From assembly GCA_036654795.1 (NCBI GenBank), contig JAVVRI010000061.1, positions 1-16,669 on the forward strand: a DNA stretch of 16,669 bases. Direction: 5' to 3'. Below, one piece after another: positions 1 to 7,853 of this stretch. Within the stretch, counting starts at the first letter, position 1, and each line of letters begins with the position of its first letter. Origin of the DNA: JAVVRI01 sp036654795. GTDB lineage: Bacteria > Bacteroidota > Bacteroidia > Bacteroidales > Tannerellaceae. Below the pieces are notes generated by a model, which worked only from the letters and a program-made list of their open reading frames with translations, was not told the DNA's origin and made no database searches. The position numbers and the translations under genes are program-made.

Positions 1-49
1 CAACTTCTCGAAGAAGAAACGGAATGTAGATAAGTGGTTGGTGGGGTAA
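1..49 (+). CDS. C-terminal end of a PD-(D/E)XK / AAA-ATPase family protein (partial, 5' end outside window)
   Basis: Reading from base 2, the frame gives NFSKKKRNVDKWLVG and a TAA stop at 47-49. This matches the C-terminus of the gene at the other end of the window (DFDKSTRNLGRWLIG) at 7 of 15 positions, including F, K, RN, WL and the final G. That gene is recognisable as a PD-(D/E)XK nuclease-domain protein of the type usually fused to an N-terminal AAA-ATPase-like domain and present in many copies in Bacteroidales. Only 15 codons are visible, so the family call rests on this resemblance. The function of the family is not established. The gene reads rightwards into the window and ends about 60 bases before the GH31 gene. 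Confidence 0.6.
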   Translation, partial: NFSKKKRNVDKWLVG

Positions 50-70
50 GAATATGATGTAAAGTTTTTA

Positions 71-78
71 TATCTTTG
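71..78 (+). promoter_or_regulatory. Bacteroidetes-type -7 promoter element for the GH31 gene
   Basis: TATCTTTG matches the TAnnTTTG -7 consensus of Bacteroides exactly. It lies 31 bases upstream of the start codon and is followed by an A+T-rich leader. No convincing TTTG -33 box is present at the expected distance of about 19 bases, so only half of the promoter is supported. Confidence 0.5.
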
Positions 79-109
79 AGCCATAAATAAAATTAAAGCT
101 ATACGGATT

Positions 110-1711
110 ATGAAACGAAAATTACTTTTGCCCGCGTTGTTTTTTTTGATGAGCCTGATGGCTCTTCCCCTTTGGGCACAAGGGAAGTTTGCTACGGAGA
201 TTGCTCCGGAAGCAGACGAACAGTGGTGGGGCGGATTGGTGGCGCTAGGTTCCCGGATGCCTTATGCCGGCGAGCTTCGGTTGATAGACCTTGCTGCTGT
301 CAATATGAATAACCAAGGTGTGCCCTTGATGCTTTCATCCACCGGACGCTATGTGTGGAGCGACCGTCCCTTTCGCTTCGAGGTGAAGGGCGGGCGTTTG
401 TGTCTCTATTCCGACTACGAAGAGCTGTTGCCTCAGAAGGCGGGAACTACGCTCCGTGAGGCCTATCGGGCTGCTTCGGCTGCCCACTTTCCGCCATCCG
501 GCAAACTTCCGGATTCGCTTTTCTTTTCTATGCCTCAATATAATACGTGGATTGAACTTATGTACAATCAGAACGAGGCAGATATCTTGGCTTATGCTGA
601 CAATATACGGAAGAACGACTTCCCCGTCGGCGTCTTTATGGTGGACGACAACTGGCAACAACATTACGGTAACTTTGACTTTAAGGCAGACCGCTTCCCC
701 GACCCTAAGGGGATGATAGACCGCCTTCATGCCGAGGGCTTCAAGATCATGCTCTGGATCTGTCCCTTTGTGAGTCCGGACAGTCCCGAATTTCGCATGC
801 TGCAAAAGAAGGGCTACCTGATCCGTGAGAAGGCATCCGGGCATCCGGCGCTGATCCCTTGGTGGAATGGGTATAGCGCTTGTTACGACATGAGCAACCC
901 TGCCGCCGCTAGTTTTTTTAAGGATGAACTGAAAAAGATGCAAACCCTATACGGCGTGGACGGTTTCAAGTTTGATGCCGGCGACGTAAATCAATATACG
1001 GGCGATTATGCTTACTACGACACCACTGCTACTTCTGTTGACATGTGCGAGTATTGGGCGAAGGTGGGGTTGGACTTCCCCTTCAACGAATATCGTGCCG
1101 GCTGGAAGATGGGGGGCGAAGCATTGGTGCAACGCTTAGGCGATAAGGACTGTAGCTGGAATGCCGTCAGCCTGCTGATCTCTGATATGATCTCTGCCGG
1201 ACTGATGGGACATCTGTACACCTGCCCCGATATGGTTGGCGGCGGACAGATTGGCTCTTTTCTGGATGTAGATCAGAGCAAACTAGATCAGAAGCTGATC
1301 GTACGCTCCTGTCAGGTGCACGCCTTGATGCCGATGATGCAATTCTCGGTTGCTCCGTGGCGCATTCTTTCGCCGGAGAATTTGGCCATTTGTCGTACTT
1401 ATGCCCACTTGCACGAGGCGATGGGTGCTTATATATTAAAGGTGGCGGCTGAGGCTTCGCAAACAGGCGAACCGATGGTGCGCTCCATGGAATACGTGTT
1501 TCCTCATCAAGGTTTTATCAATTGTAAAGATCAGTTTATGTTGGGCGATAAATATCTGGTAGCCCCAATTATAACTGCGGACGACACGCGCCGCGTGCTC
1601 CTGCCTAAAGGCGTTTGGAAGGACGACCAAGGCAAGAAGCTACGCGGTCCGCAAACGCTTACCATCACTGCGGGATTGGAGCGCTTGCCTTATTACGAAC
1701 GTATTAAATAA
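110..1711 (+). CDS. Secreted glycoside hydrolase family 31 protein (alpha-glycosidase, MYORG-like clade)
   Basis: This is an exported retaining alpha-glycosidase of clan GH-D. An N-terminal signal peptide (basic MKRK, hydrophobic core to about residue 22, cleavage near LWAQG) sends it to the periplasm or cell surface. The (beta/alpha)8 barrel occupies roughly residues 135-450. KFDAGD at 287-292 is the nucleophile motif, with D289 the likely nucleophile. RLGDKDCSW (342-350) places the likely acid/base at D345. FMVDDNW (176-182) and YTCPDMVGGG (370-379) are further GH31 signatures. At 533 residues it is shorter than many GH31 enzymes, having only a small N-terminal beta region and a short C-terminal beta domain ending LPYYERIK. 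The KFDAG form of the motif is the one seen in the MYORG-like and sulfoquinovosidase side of the family rather than in maltases, so the substrate cannot be named. No SusC/SusD genes are nearby. The glutamine synthetase gene starts 24 bases downstream. Confidence 0.85.
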   Translation: MKRKLLLPALFFLMSLMALPLWAQGKFATEIAPEADEQWWGGLVALGSRMPYAGELRLIDLAAVNMNNQGVPLMLSSTGRYVWSDRPFRFEVKGGRLCLYSDYEELLPQKAGTTLREAYRAASAAHFPPSGKLPDSLFFSMPQYNTWIELMYNQNEADILAYADNIRKNDFPVGVFMVDDNWQQHYGNFDFKADRFPDPKGMIDRLHAEGFKIMLWICPFVSPDSPEFRMLQKKGYLIREKASGHPALIPWWNGYSACYDMSNPAAASFFKDELKKMQTLYGVDGFKFDAGDVNQYTGDYAYYDTTATSVDMCEYWAKVGLDFPFNEYRAGWKMGGEALVQRLGDKDCSWNAVSLLISDMISAGLMGHLYTCPDMVGGGQIGSFLDVDQSKLDQKLIVRSCQVHALMPMMQFSVAPWRILSPENLAICRTYAHLHEAMGAYILKVAAEASQTGEPMVRSMEYVFPHQGFINCKDQFMLGDKYLVAPIITADDTRRVLLPKGVWKDDQGKKLRGPQTLTITAGLERLPYYERIK

Positions 1712-1735
1712 GAGACATACCTAAATTAATAGATT

Positions 1736-3231
1736 ATGAACACAGAATTAGAAATGAATGCGAACGCCCTCGTGGCGTTTTTCGGAAAGCCTTCGGCAGA
1801 GTTTACTAAGGCGGATATTATCCGTTATATTCGTCAGGAAGAGATTCAACTGGTCAATTTTATGTACCCGGCAGGCGACGGACGGCTAAAGACGCTTAAT
1901 TTTGTTATTAATAACTTGTCTTATCTGGATGCCATCTTGACTTGCGGCGAGCGAGTGGATGGGAGTAGCCTCTTCTCCTTTATCGAAGCCGGAAGCAGCG
2001 ACCTCTACGTAGTGCCTCGTTACCGTACGGCCTTTATGGATCCGTTTGCCGAAATACCTACCCTTACGATGCTTTGTTCTTTCTTCAATAAAGACGGCGA
2101 GCCGTTGGAGAGCTCGCCGGAGTACACGCTACACAAGGCTGCCCGCTCTTTTACGGAGGTGACGGGGTTGACTTTCGAAGCGATGGGTGAGTTGGAATAT
2201 TACGTCATTGCCCCTTCGGAAGATCTTTTTCCGGCTACCGATCAGCATGGCTACCATGAGTCTGCTCCTTACGCCAAGTTCAACGACTTTCGTACTCGCT
2301 GCATGACTTATATTGCCGAGGCAGGCGGACAGATCAAATACGGCCATTCAGAAGTGGGTAACTTTACGTTGGACGACAAGATTTATGAGCAAAACGAGAT
2401 AGAGTTTCTTCCTTCGCCCGTCGAGACTGCTGCCGACCAGTTGCTGATTGCCAAGTGGGTGATTCGAAACTTGGCTTACGAGTATGGCTACGACATTACT
2501 TTTGCCCCGAAAATTACGGTTGGTAAAGCCGGCTCCGGCCTTCACATCCACATGCGGATGATGAAAAACGGTCAGAACCAGATGCTCTCTGACGGTGTTC
2601 TTTCGGAAACAGCGCGTCGTGCTATTGCCGGTATGATGAAGCTGGCTGCCTCCATTACGGCCTTTGGTAATACCAATCCGACTTCTTACTTCCGTCTTGT
2701 GCCTCACCAAGAGGCGCCGACAAATATCTGTTGGGGAGATCGTAACCGCTCCGTGTTAGTGCGCGTTCCGCTCGGTTGGGCTTCGCGGAACGATATGGCC
2801 TCGCTAGCCAATCCGTTGGAGATGGACAGCCACTACGACACTACGCAGAAGCAGACGGTAGAGATGCGCTCACCGGACGGTTCGGCCGATTTATACCAGT
2901 TGCTGGCCGGCCTGTGTGTGGCTTGCCGTTATGGCTTCGAACTGCCTGATGCGCTTGATATAGCTGAAAAGACGTATGTAAACGTGAATATCCATAAGGA
3001 GGAGAATAAAGATCGCCTGACCACGTTGAGCCAGCTGCCCGACAGTTGCGCCGCTTCGGCCGATTATCTGGAGCAACAGCGTGCCATCTTCGAGGCATAC
3101 CACGTCTTCAGTCCGATGATGATAGATGGGATATTAGCNNNNNNNNNNACGATGCTTCTCTGCGTGCAGACCTCTCCTCTAATGCCGAAGGCATGCAGGA
3201 ACTGGTGACGCGTTATTTCCATTGCGGATAA
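1736..3231 (+). CDS. glnA: Glutamine synthetase, type I-like (interrupted by a 10-N assembly gap)
   Basis: Glutamine synthetase makes glutamine from glutamate, ammonia and ATP in the cytoplasm. The catalytic fold is recognisable: GELEYY (151-156), HSEVGN (204-209) and NEIEF (220-224) carry the likely metal-binding glutamates; GSGLHIH (266-272) is the ATP/glutamate site; RLVPHQEAP and RNRS (320-339) bind substrate; VEMRSPDGSAD (375-385) holds the last conserved glutamate. No adenylylation motif was recognised. Up to the gap, 467 codons are read in one frame and end SPMMIDGILA. The natural C-terminus (NDASLRADL through VTRYFHCG, stop at 3229-3231) is in another frame after the Ns, so reading straight through gives a false end at 3208. 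To restore the frame, the true gap must have a length of 3m+2 bases. The full protein is expected to be near 500 residues. A gamma-glutamyl ligase of the same fold is a less likely alternative. Confidence 0.87.
3139..3148. other. Assembly gap (10 N) inside glnA
   Basis: Ten undetermined bases join two contigs inside the 3' end of the glutamine synthetase gene. The frame upstream (codon GCN begins at 3137) and downstream (codon NAC begins at 3148) require 3m+2 missing bases, so 10 is only a placeholder. The break is in the assembly and need not exist in the organism. Confidence 0.97.
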
Positions 3232-3261
3232 GAAACGAAGCATTAAAGAAACGAAAGTAAC

Positions 3262-3306
3262 AACGAGCCCTTCTGCCTTTACAGGGAGAGGGGCTCGTTT
3301 TCTTCT
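3262..3306. terminator. Shared terminator between convergent glnA and mnmA
   Basis: AACGAGCCC (3262-3270) pairs perfectly with GGGCTCGTT (3291-3299), giving a 9-bp stem with a 20-base loop, followed on the + strand by TTTTCTTCT. On the - strand the second arm is followed by a T-rich stretch too, so it can serve both genes. The 3291-3299 arm is part of the mnmA coding sequence (residues N-E-P near its end), and the mnmA stop codon lies in the loop. Confidence 0.75.
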
Positions 3307-4367
3307 ATAATCATGCCACTGCCGATGCAGAGGTGGTGCTCTTTGTCGTAGATGACACCGTACTGGCCGGGGGCTATGCCTTGTATTTTATCTGCCGACT
3401 CGATGCGGTAGAGGTCGCCGATGCGACGGATCAGGCCGGGAGTGAAGTCCGGAGTGTGGCGGATCTTGAAGGTGATCTCCTTCTCGTTGGCGAAATCGCC
3501 CCACGGATCTTCTGTGATGAAGTCGAACCCTTGCAGGTTGATGATCTTTCCATATTGCGTCTCCGGGTCGTAACCGCCCGATACGTAGATAATATTCTTT
3601 TTGATGTCTTTCTTGATGACAAACCAAGGGCCACCGCTTAGCCCAAGTCCTTTGCGCTGTCCGATGGTGTGAAACCAATAACCGTTGTGCTTGCCCAATA
3701 CTTTGCCTGTTTCCAGCTCTACAATCTTACCGATGCGTTTGCCTAGATAACGCTCTATAAAGTCGTTATAGTTGATCTTGCCCAAAAAGCAGATGCCTTG
3801 GCTGTCCTTGCGCATGGCGCTGGGCAGCTTTTGTTCGGCGGCGATGGCGCGTACTTCGCTTTTCATCATGTGGCCGATGGGAAACATGAGCTTTTGTATT
3901 TGCAGGCGCGTGATCTGCCCTAGGAAGTCGGTCTGATCTTTTACCGGATCTTTCGCGGTGGAGAGCCAGGTTTTACCGTTTATTTCGGTGGTCGTGGCGT
4001 AATGGCCGGTGGCTATTTTGTCGAAATCCTTCCCCCATTTCTCTTCAAAGCAGCCAAATTTGATATATTTGTTGCACATCATGTCTGGGTTAGGCGTCAG
4101 TCCGCGCTTGACGGAGTCTATTGTGTAACTGACCACCCTGTCCCAATACTCTTCGTGGAGCGAGACTACCTCGAAGCGGCATCCATATTTGCGGGCGATG
4201 TAGGAGGTAATCTCGATGTCTTCTTCTGCCGGACAGTCTATGTAACCGTCCTTATCCTCCATGCCGATGCGGATGTAGAAGATGGTCGGGTCGTAACCCG
4301 CCTCCTTCAGCTGGTGAACCACCACCGAGCTGTCTACTCCCCCTGATACTAATGCTGCTATTTCCAT
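3279..4367 (-). CDS. mnmA: tRNA-specific 2-thiouridylase MnmA
   Basis: MnmA places sulfur on C2 of the wobble uridine (U34) of Lys, Glu and Gln tRNAs, using ATP and a sulfur relay. The 362-residue protein has the usual length. The N-terminal PP-loop SGGVDSS (residues 8-14) binds ATP and activates the uridine. C98 in NPDMMCNKYIKFG and C193 in DSQGICFLG are the two catalytic cysteines. TIGQRKGLGLSGG (234-246) starts the central domain, and the C-terminal beta-barrel ends with APGQYGVIYD and CIGSGMI. The start at 4367 is preceded by GGAAAG, a fair ribosome binding site, and by a good promoter. The gene stands alone, divergent from the dipeptidyl peptidase and convergent with glnA. Bacteroidales often carry more than one MnmA paralog, so another copy may exist elsewhere. 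Confidence 0.95.
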   Translation of the reverse strand: MEIAALVSGGVDSSVVVHQLKEAGYDPTIFYIRIGMEDKDGYIDCPAEEDIEITSYIARKYGCRFEVVSLHEEYWDRVVSYTIDSVKRGLTPNPDMMCNKYIKFGCFEEKWGKDFDKIATGHYATTTEINGKTWLSTAKDPVKDQTDFLGQITRLQIQKLMFPIGHMMKSEVRAIAAEQKLPSAMRKDSQGICFLGKINYNDFIERYLGKRIGKIVELETGKVLGKHNGYWFHTIGQRKGLGLSGGPWFVIKKDIKKNIIYVSGGYDPETQYGKIINLQGFDFITEDPWGDFANEKEITFKIRHTPDFTPGLIRRIGDLYRIESADKIQGIAPGQYGVIYDKEHHLCIGSGMIIEENEPLSL

Positions 4368-4390
4368 CTTTCCAAAGTTTATTCAGACTA

Positions 4391-4421
4391 CAAAAGTAGA
4401 TTATAATATGGAATAAAGCAA
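4391..4421 (-). promoter_or_regulatory. Promoter of mnmA (Bacteroidetes type)
   Basis: On the - strand TACTTTTG (forward 4391-4398) fits the -7 consensus TAnnTTTG exactly. A TTG (forward 4419-4421) lies 20 bases upstream as a partial -33 box. The -7 element is 23 bases from the start codon. Confidence 0.6.
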
Positions 4422-4495
4422 GTGCCGATTGCTGGCCTAACAATATTCATAAGCAGGTTTGCCGCTTTCGAACGAAAGTTTTCTCTCTATTCTTA

Positions 4496-4525
4496 TTGCT
4501 ATACCGAAAAGAGTCACCATATTTG
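4496..4525 (+). promoter_or_regulatory. Promoter of the dipeptidyl peptidase III gene (Bacteroidetes type)
   Basis: A TTG -33 core (4496-4498) is followed after 19 bases by CATATTTG (4518-4525), one mismatch from TAnnTTTG. Transcription from here would begin near 4531. That fits a start codon at 4560 and argues against the earlier in-frame ATG at 4422. Confidence 0.5.
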
Positions 4526-4559
4526 TATGGTTAAAGCGACTAACAGACCAAGTTACGAT

Positions 4560-6614
4560 ATGAAGAAAATAATAACATCACTTATGACAGCAATAGCTAT
4601 GACTGCCTGTACGGGGCAGAAGGCAGAAACGACGGATGTTGCGGCACCCGAATTCAACTATGTGGTGGATCAGTTTGCTGATCTGCAAATCCTACGCTAC
4701 CAAGTGCCGGGTTTCGAATCACTCTCATTAAAGCAGAAACAATTGCTTTATCATCTATCGGAAGCCGCGCTGATGGGGCGAGATATTCTGTACGATCAGA
4801 ACTGTCGCTACAACCTGGCTATCCGCCGTACGCTGGAAGCCATCTACAAGGATTATAAAGGAGAGCGCGAAGAACCGCAGTTTAAGGCGCTTGAGGTCTA
4901 CCTAAAGCGTGTTTGGTTTGCCAACGGCATTCATCATCATTATGCAGAGGATAAGTTTGTGCCCGGATTTACGCCGGAGTTCTTTCTGGGTTGCCTAAGT
5001 GGGGTAGATGCTTCGCACCTTCCTATGCGCGAAGGTCAGACGGTAGAACAGCTTGCGGCCGAGCTTAGCCCCGTTCTCTTTGCCCCCGACCGGATGGCTA
5101 AGCGTACGGTGCAGAGTGGGGACGAAGATCTGATTCTGGCCTCGGCCAATAACTATTACGATGGCGGCATTACGCAGAAGGAGGTAGAAGCCTTTTATGA
5201 TAAGATGAAAGATCCGAAGGATGACACCCCCGTCTCTTACGGACTGAACAGCCGCCTCGTCAAAGAAGATGGCCGGATCGTGGAGAAGGTATGGAAAGTG
5301 GGCGGCCTTTATACCAAAGCTATCGAACAAATTGTAGCAGAACTGCAAAAAGCACTTCCCTTTACCGAAAACGAAGCGCAAAAGGCCGTGATCGAGAAGC
5401 TGATTACCTATTATCAGACGGGCGATTTGCAGGAGTTCGACGCTTATGCCATTCTGTGGGTGAAGGATACAAATTCGGAAGTAGACTTCGTGAACGGCTT
5501 TACCGAAACCTATGGCGACCCGTTGGGCATGAAGGCTAGTTGGGAGTCTACCGTCAACTTTATCAACAAGGAAGCAACCAAACGTACAAAGATAATCAGC
5601 GACAACGCCCAATGGTTTGAAGACCATTCGCCGGTGGACAACCGCTTTAAGAAAAAAACCGTAAAAGGGGTCACTGCAAAGGTTATTACGGTGGCTATGC
5701 TGGGGGGTGACTGCTATCCCGCCACACCGATTGGCATCAATCTGCCCAATGCAAACTGGATACGCCGCGATCACGGCTCCAAGTCGGTTACGATTGAGAA
5801 CATAACGGAGGCCTACGACAAGGCTTCGCAAGGAAATGGCTTCAACGAGGAGTTTGTATGGAGCCAGAAGGAGCGGAGTGCTATGGAAAAGTATGGCTTC
5901 AGGACGGATAACTTGCATACCGACTTGCACGAATGCTTGGGGCATGGCTCTGGCATTATCCTGCCAGGTGTCGATCCGGACGGACTGAAGGCCTATAGTT
6001 CTACGTTGGAAGAGGCGCGTGCCGACCTCTTCGGCCTCTATTATCTGGGCGATCCGAAGATGGTGGAACTGGGCTTGCTGCCCGAAGCTGAGGCATACGA
6101 GTCGGAATATTACAAATACATAATGAACGGATTGATGACGCAACTTGTGCGCATTGAGCAAGGCAAGAACGTAGAGGAAGCCCACATGCGCAACCGTCAG
6201 CTGATTGCTGCTTGGGTGTATGAAAACGGTAAGGCCGAAAACGTAATCGAACTCAAGAAGCGCGAAGGAAAGACCTATGTTGTGGTTAGCGACTATAAGA
6301 AGTTGCGCATTCTCTTTGGCCGTCTGCTGGCCGAAGTGCAACGCATCAAGAGTGAAGGAGACCTGGCTGCCGGTAAGAAGTTGGTAGAAGATTATGCCGT
6401 CAAGGTAGATCCCGCCCTGCATGCCGAAGTGTTGGAGCGTTACGCCAAGCTCAACCTTGCCCCCTACCGTGGCTTCGTCAACCCCGCTATGAAAGAGGTA
6501 AGGAACGCCCAAGGAGAGGTGACGGACATTGTGCTGGACTATACCGAAGGTTACGCCGACCAGATGTTGCGTTATAGCAAGGATTACTCCTTCTTGCCCA
6601 CTTATAACAACTAA
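4560..6614 (+). CDS. Dipeptidyl peptidase III, lipoprotein (peptidase family M49)
   Basis: Dipeptidyl peptidase III is a zinc enzyme that removes dipeptides from the N-terminus of short peptides. HECLGH (457-462) is the HEXXGH zinc motif, with H457 and H462 as ligands and E458 as the catalytic base. EEARAD (484-489) supplies the third ligand, E485. A cysteine inside the zinc motif is also known from the Bacteroides thetaiotaomicron enzyme; eukaryotic enzymes have HELLGH. The chosen start gives a lipoprotein signal, MKKIITSLMTAIAMTAC, with lipobox M-T-A-C and acylated C17, so the protein should be membrane anchored. The frame extends upstream to an ATG at 4422, but that stretch contains the promoter and would hide the signal. 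The resulting 684 residues agree with bacterial M49 enzymes. The next gene begins 3 bases after the stop, so the two are probably cotranscribed. Confidence 0.93.
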   Translation: MKKIITSLMTAIAMTACTGQKAETTDVAAPEFNYVVDQFADLQILRYQVPGFESLSLKQKQLLYHLSEAALMGRDILYDQNCRYNLAIRRTLEAIYKDYKGEREEPQFKALEVYLKRVWFANGIHHHYAEDKFVPGFTPEFFLGCLSGVDASHLPMREGQTVEQLAAELSPVLFAPDRMAKRTVQSGDEDLILASANNYYDGGITQKEVEAFYDKMKDPKDDTPVSYGLNSRLVKEDGRIVEKVWKVGGLYTKAIEQIVAELQKALPFTENEAQKAVIEKLITYYQTGDLQEFDAYAILWVKDTNSEVDFVNGFTETYGDPLGMKASWESTVNFINKEATKRTKIISDNAQWFEDHSPVDNRFKKKTVKGVTAKVITVAMLGGDCYPATPIGINLPNANWIRRDHGSKSVTIENITEAYDKASQGNGFNEEFVWSQKERSAMEKYGFRTDNLHTDLHECLGHGSGIILPGVDPDGLKAYSSTLEEARADLFGLYYLGDPKMVELGLLPEAEAYESEYYKYIMNGLMTQLVRIEQGKNVEEAHMRNRQLIAAWVYENGKAENVIELKKREGKTYVVVSDYKKLRILFGRLLAEVQRIKSEGDLAAGKKLVEDYAVKVDPALHAEVLERYAKLNLAPYRGFVNPAMKEVRNAQGEVTDIVLDYTEGYADQMLRYSKDYSFLPTYNN

Positions 6615-6617
6615 TCC

Positions 6618-7298
6618 ATGTCGATAGAAAAGATAAAAGAGATTCGTACACAACTCCGCCTCGCTATGAATGGAGTCGCCTCCACCAGCATGCGCGAAAA
6701 GGGGATCGCCTACAAAATGAACTTTGGCGTCTCTCTGCCGAAGCTTAAAGAGATCGCCTTGACGCATCAAAAGGAGGCCGTTTTGGCGGAAGCTCTCTGG
6801 AAAGAAGATGTGCGCGAATTGAAGATACTAGCCACCTTGCTCTATCCCTTCGATGCCTTTACGGCCGAGCGGGCTGAATGTTGGGTGCGCCAAGTCGGTC
6901 AGCAAGAGATTGCCGAGCAATACTGCATGAACCTCTTGCAACATGTTGCCTTACCCTGTTCTTTCGAAATGGCTGTCGGATGGATAAAGGAGCGAGAGGA
7001 GGAATTTGTCCAAGTTGTCGGCTTTCTGTGGCTGAGCCGCCTACTTGCCACGAAAGGAGAGGGGCTGAGCGCAGCATGTCGCGACGTCCTCTTTCGGACG
7101 GCGCGCGAAACGATGGATAACGGCATTTCGCGCATTCAGCGGGCTGCCGTTATTGCCCTCAAGCAATATGGACGTCAATCAACGCAGCAAGCAGCCCTTG
7201 CGTTGGCTGTTGTGGAAGATTATCAGCAAAGTGACAGCCCTATACGGAAGGAATTCTATAACGATTTAAAGTTTGAATTTGAATATTACCATAACTAA
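6618..7298 (+). CDS. DNA alkylation repair-like protein (AlkD/HEAT-repeat family)
   Basis: The 226-residue, almost wholly helical protein resembles the DNA alkylation repair family (AlkC/AlkD-like, HEAT-type helical repeats), whose studied members are DNA glycosylases that remove N3- and N7-alkylated purines. The best clue is residues 31-48, AYKMNFGVSLPKLKEIAL, which looks like the family's conserved entry segment (a 'G(V/I)..P.L..IA' pattern) before the repeats. Later helix pairs include WVRQVGQQEIAEQY and SRIQRAAVIALKQYG. I could not place the catalytic aspartate and the DNA-contacting tryptophans with confidence, so enzymatic activity is not shown. The gene begins 3 bases after dipeptidyl peptidase III, without a promoter of its own, so it is probably translated from the same message. 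The Fur promoter begins 4 bases after its stop. Confidence 0.7.
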   Translation: MSIEKIKEIRTQLRLAMNGVASTSMREKGIAYKMNFGVSLPKLKEIALTHQKEAVLAEALWKEDVRELKILATLLYPFDAFTAERAECWVRQVGQQEIAEQYCMNLLQHVALPCSFEMAVGWIKEREEEFVQVVGFLWLSRLLATKGEGLSAACRDVLFRTARETMDNGISRIQRAAVIALKQYGRQSTQQAALALAVVEDYQQSDSPIRKEFYNDLKFEFEYYHN

Positions 7299-7301
7299 GG
7301 C

Positions 7302-7331
7302 TTTGCGTTTAAAATAAATGCGCTAACTTTG
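7302..7331 (+). promoter_or_regulatory. Promoter of the Fur-family gene (near-perfect Bacteroidetes consensus)
   Basis: TTTG at 7302-7305 (-33) and TAACTTTG at 7324-7331 (-7) both match the consensus exactly, separated by 18 bases. The leader to the start codon would be about 20 bases. Because the box overlaps an in-frame TTG at 7329, that TTG cannot be the translation start. Confidence 0.75.
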
Positions 7332-7355
7332 CCGTTCACACGACTTATAAATAAC

Positions 7356-7823
7356 ATGGATACAGATATACAAATGCAAATGCGGAATTTGTTTACGGAG
7401 TACTTGCTAGAAAAGGAACTACGGAAAACGGCTGAGCGTTATGCAGTCTTTGACTGTGTTTGTTCGATCAGTGGCCATTTTGATATGGAGATGCTCTACC
7501 AGAAATTGGATAGCGAGAAATTCCACGTCAGCCGGACAACACTTTATAACACAATAGAGCTCTTAGTGAATGCTCGCTTGATTGTGCGCCATCAGTTTGG
7601 AGGCTCTCAGTCCGTACAATACGAGTTGGCTAACGAGGCAAAAATGCATTACCATCAGATCTGTACCCGTTGTGGTTGCATTCGTGAACTGAAAGATGAC
7701 AATCTGATGGAGATGATAAGAAGCAAGAAGGTGACGAAGTTTACGCCTGAGTTCTATTCATTGTATATATACGGCGTATGCAGTAAATGTAAATTTAAGA
7801 TTCAACAAAAGATTATCAAATAA
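7356..7823 (+). CDS. Fur-family metal-responsive transcriptional regulator
   Basis: This cytoplasmic regulator is a dimeric, metal-sensing DNA-binding protein of the Fur/PerR/Zur family (155 residues, normal length). The N-terminal winged helix covers about residues 15-90, with RKTAERYAVFDCV (23-35) and the recognition helix region VSRTTLYNTIELL (58-70). The C-terminal dimerisation domain has MHYHQICTRCG (97-107) and a closing CSKC, so C103/C106 and C142/C145 form the structural zinc site. The regulatory metal (iron, manganese, zinc) or peroxide sensing cannot be read from these residues. The start ATG at 7356 is chosen because the upstream TTG lies in the -7 box. purA starts 30 bases later with no terminator between, so the promoter probably drives both. 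Confidence 0.88.
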   Translation: MDTDIQMQMRNLFTEYLLEKELRKTAERYAVFDCVCSISGHFDMEMLYQKLDSEKFHVSRTTLYNTIELLVNARLIVRHQFGGSQSVQYELANEAKMHYHQICTRCGCIRELKDDNLMEMIRSKKVTKFTPEFYSLYIYGVCSKCKFKIQQKIIK

Positions 7824-7853
7824 GAATATTAACAGCCTATTATAGATAGTAAG

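Noticed and set aside
4422..4559. Upstream extension of dipeptidyl peptidase III to the ATG at 4422
   Set aside because: It would bury the lipoprotein signal inside the protein and places the likely promoter within the coding sequence.
4995..6770. 591-codon open frame on the - strand opposite dipeptidyl peptidase III
   Set aside because: It is wholly antisense to a gene with complete zinc motifs and a lipoprotein signal. The translation has no recognisable domain, and long antisense frames arise from codon bias.
7329..7355. TTG start for the Fur-family gene
   Set aside because: The TTG overlaps the -7 promoter box, so the message would start downstream of it. The ATG at 7356 gives a normal Fur N-terminus.
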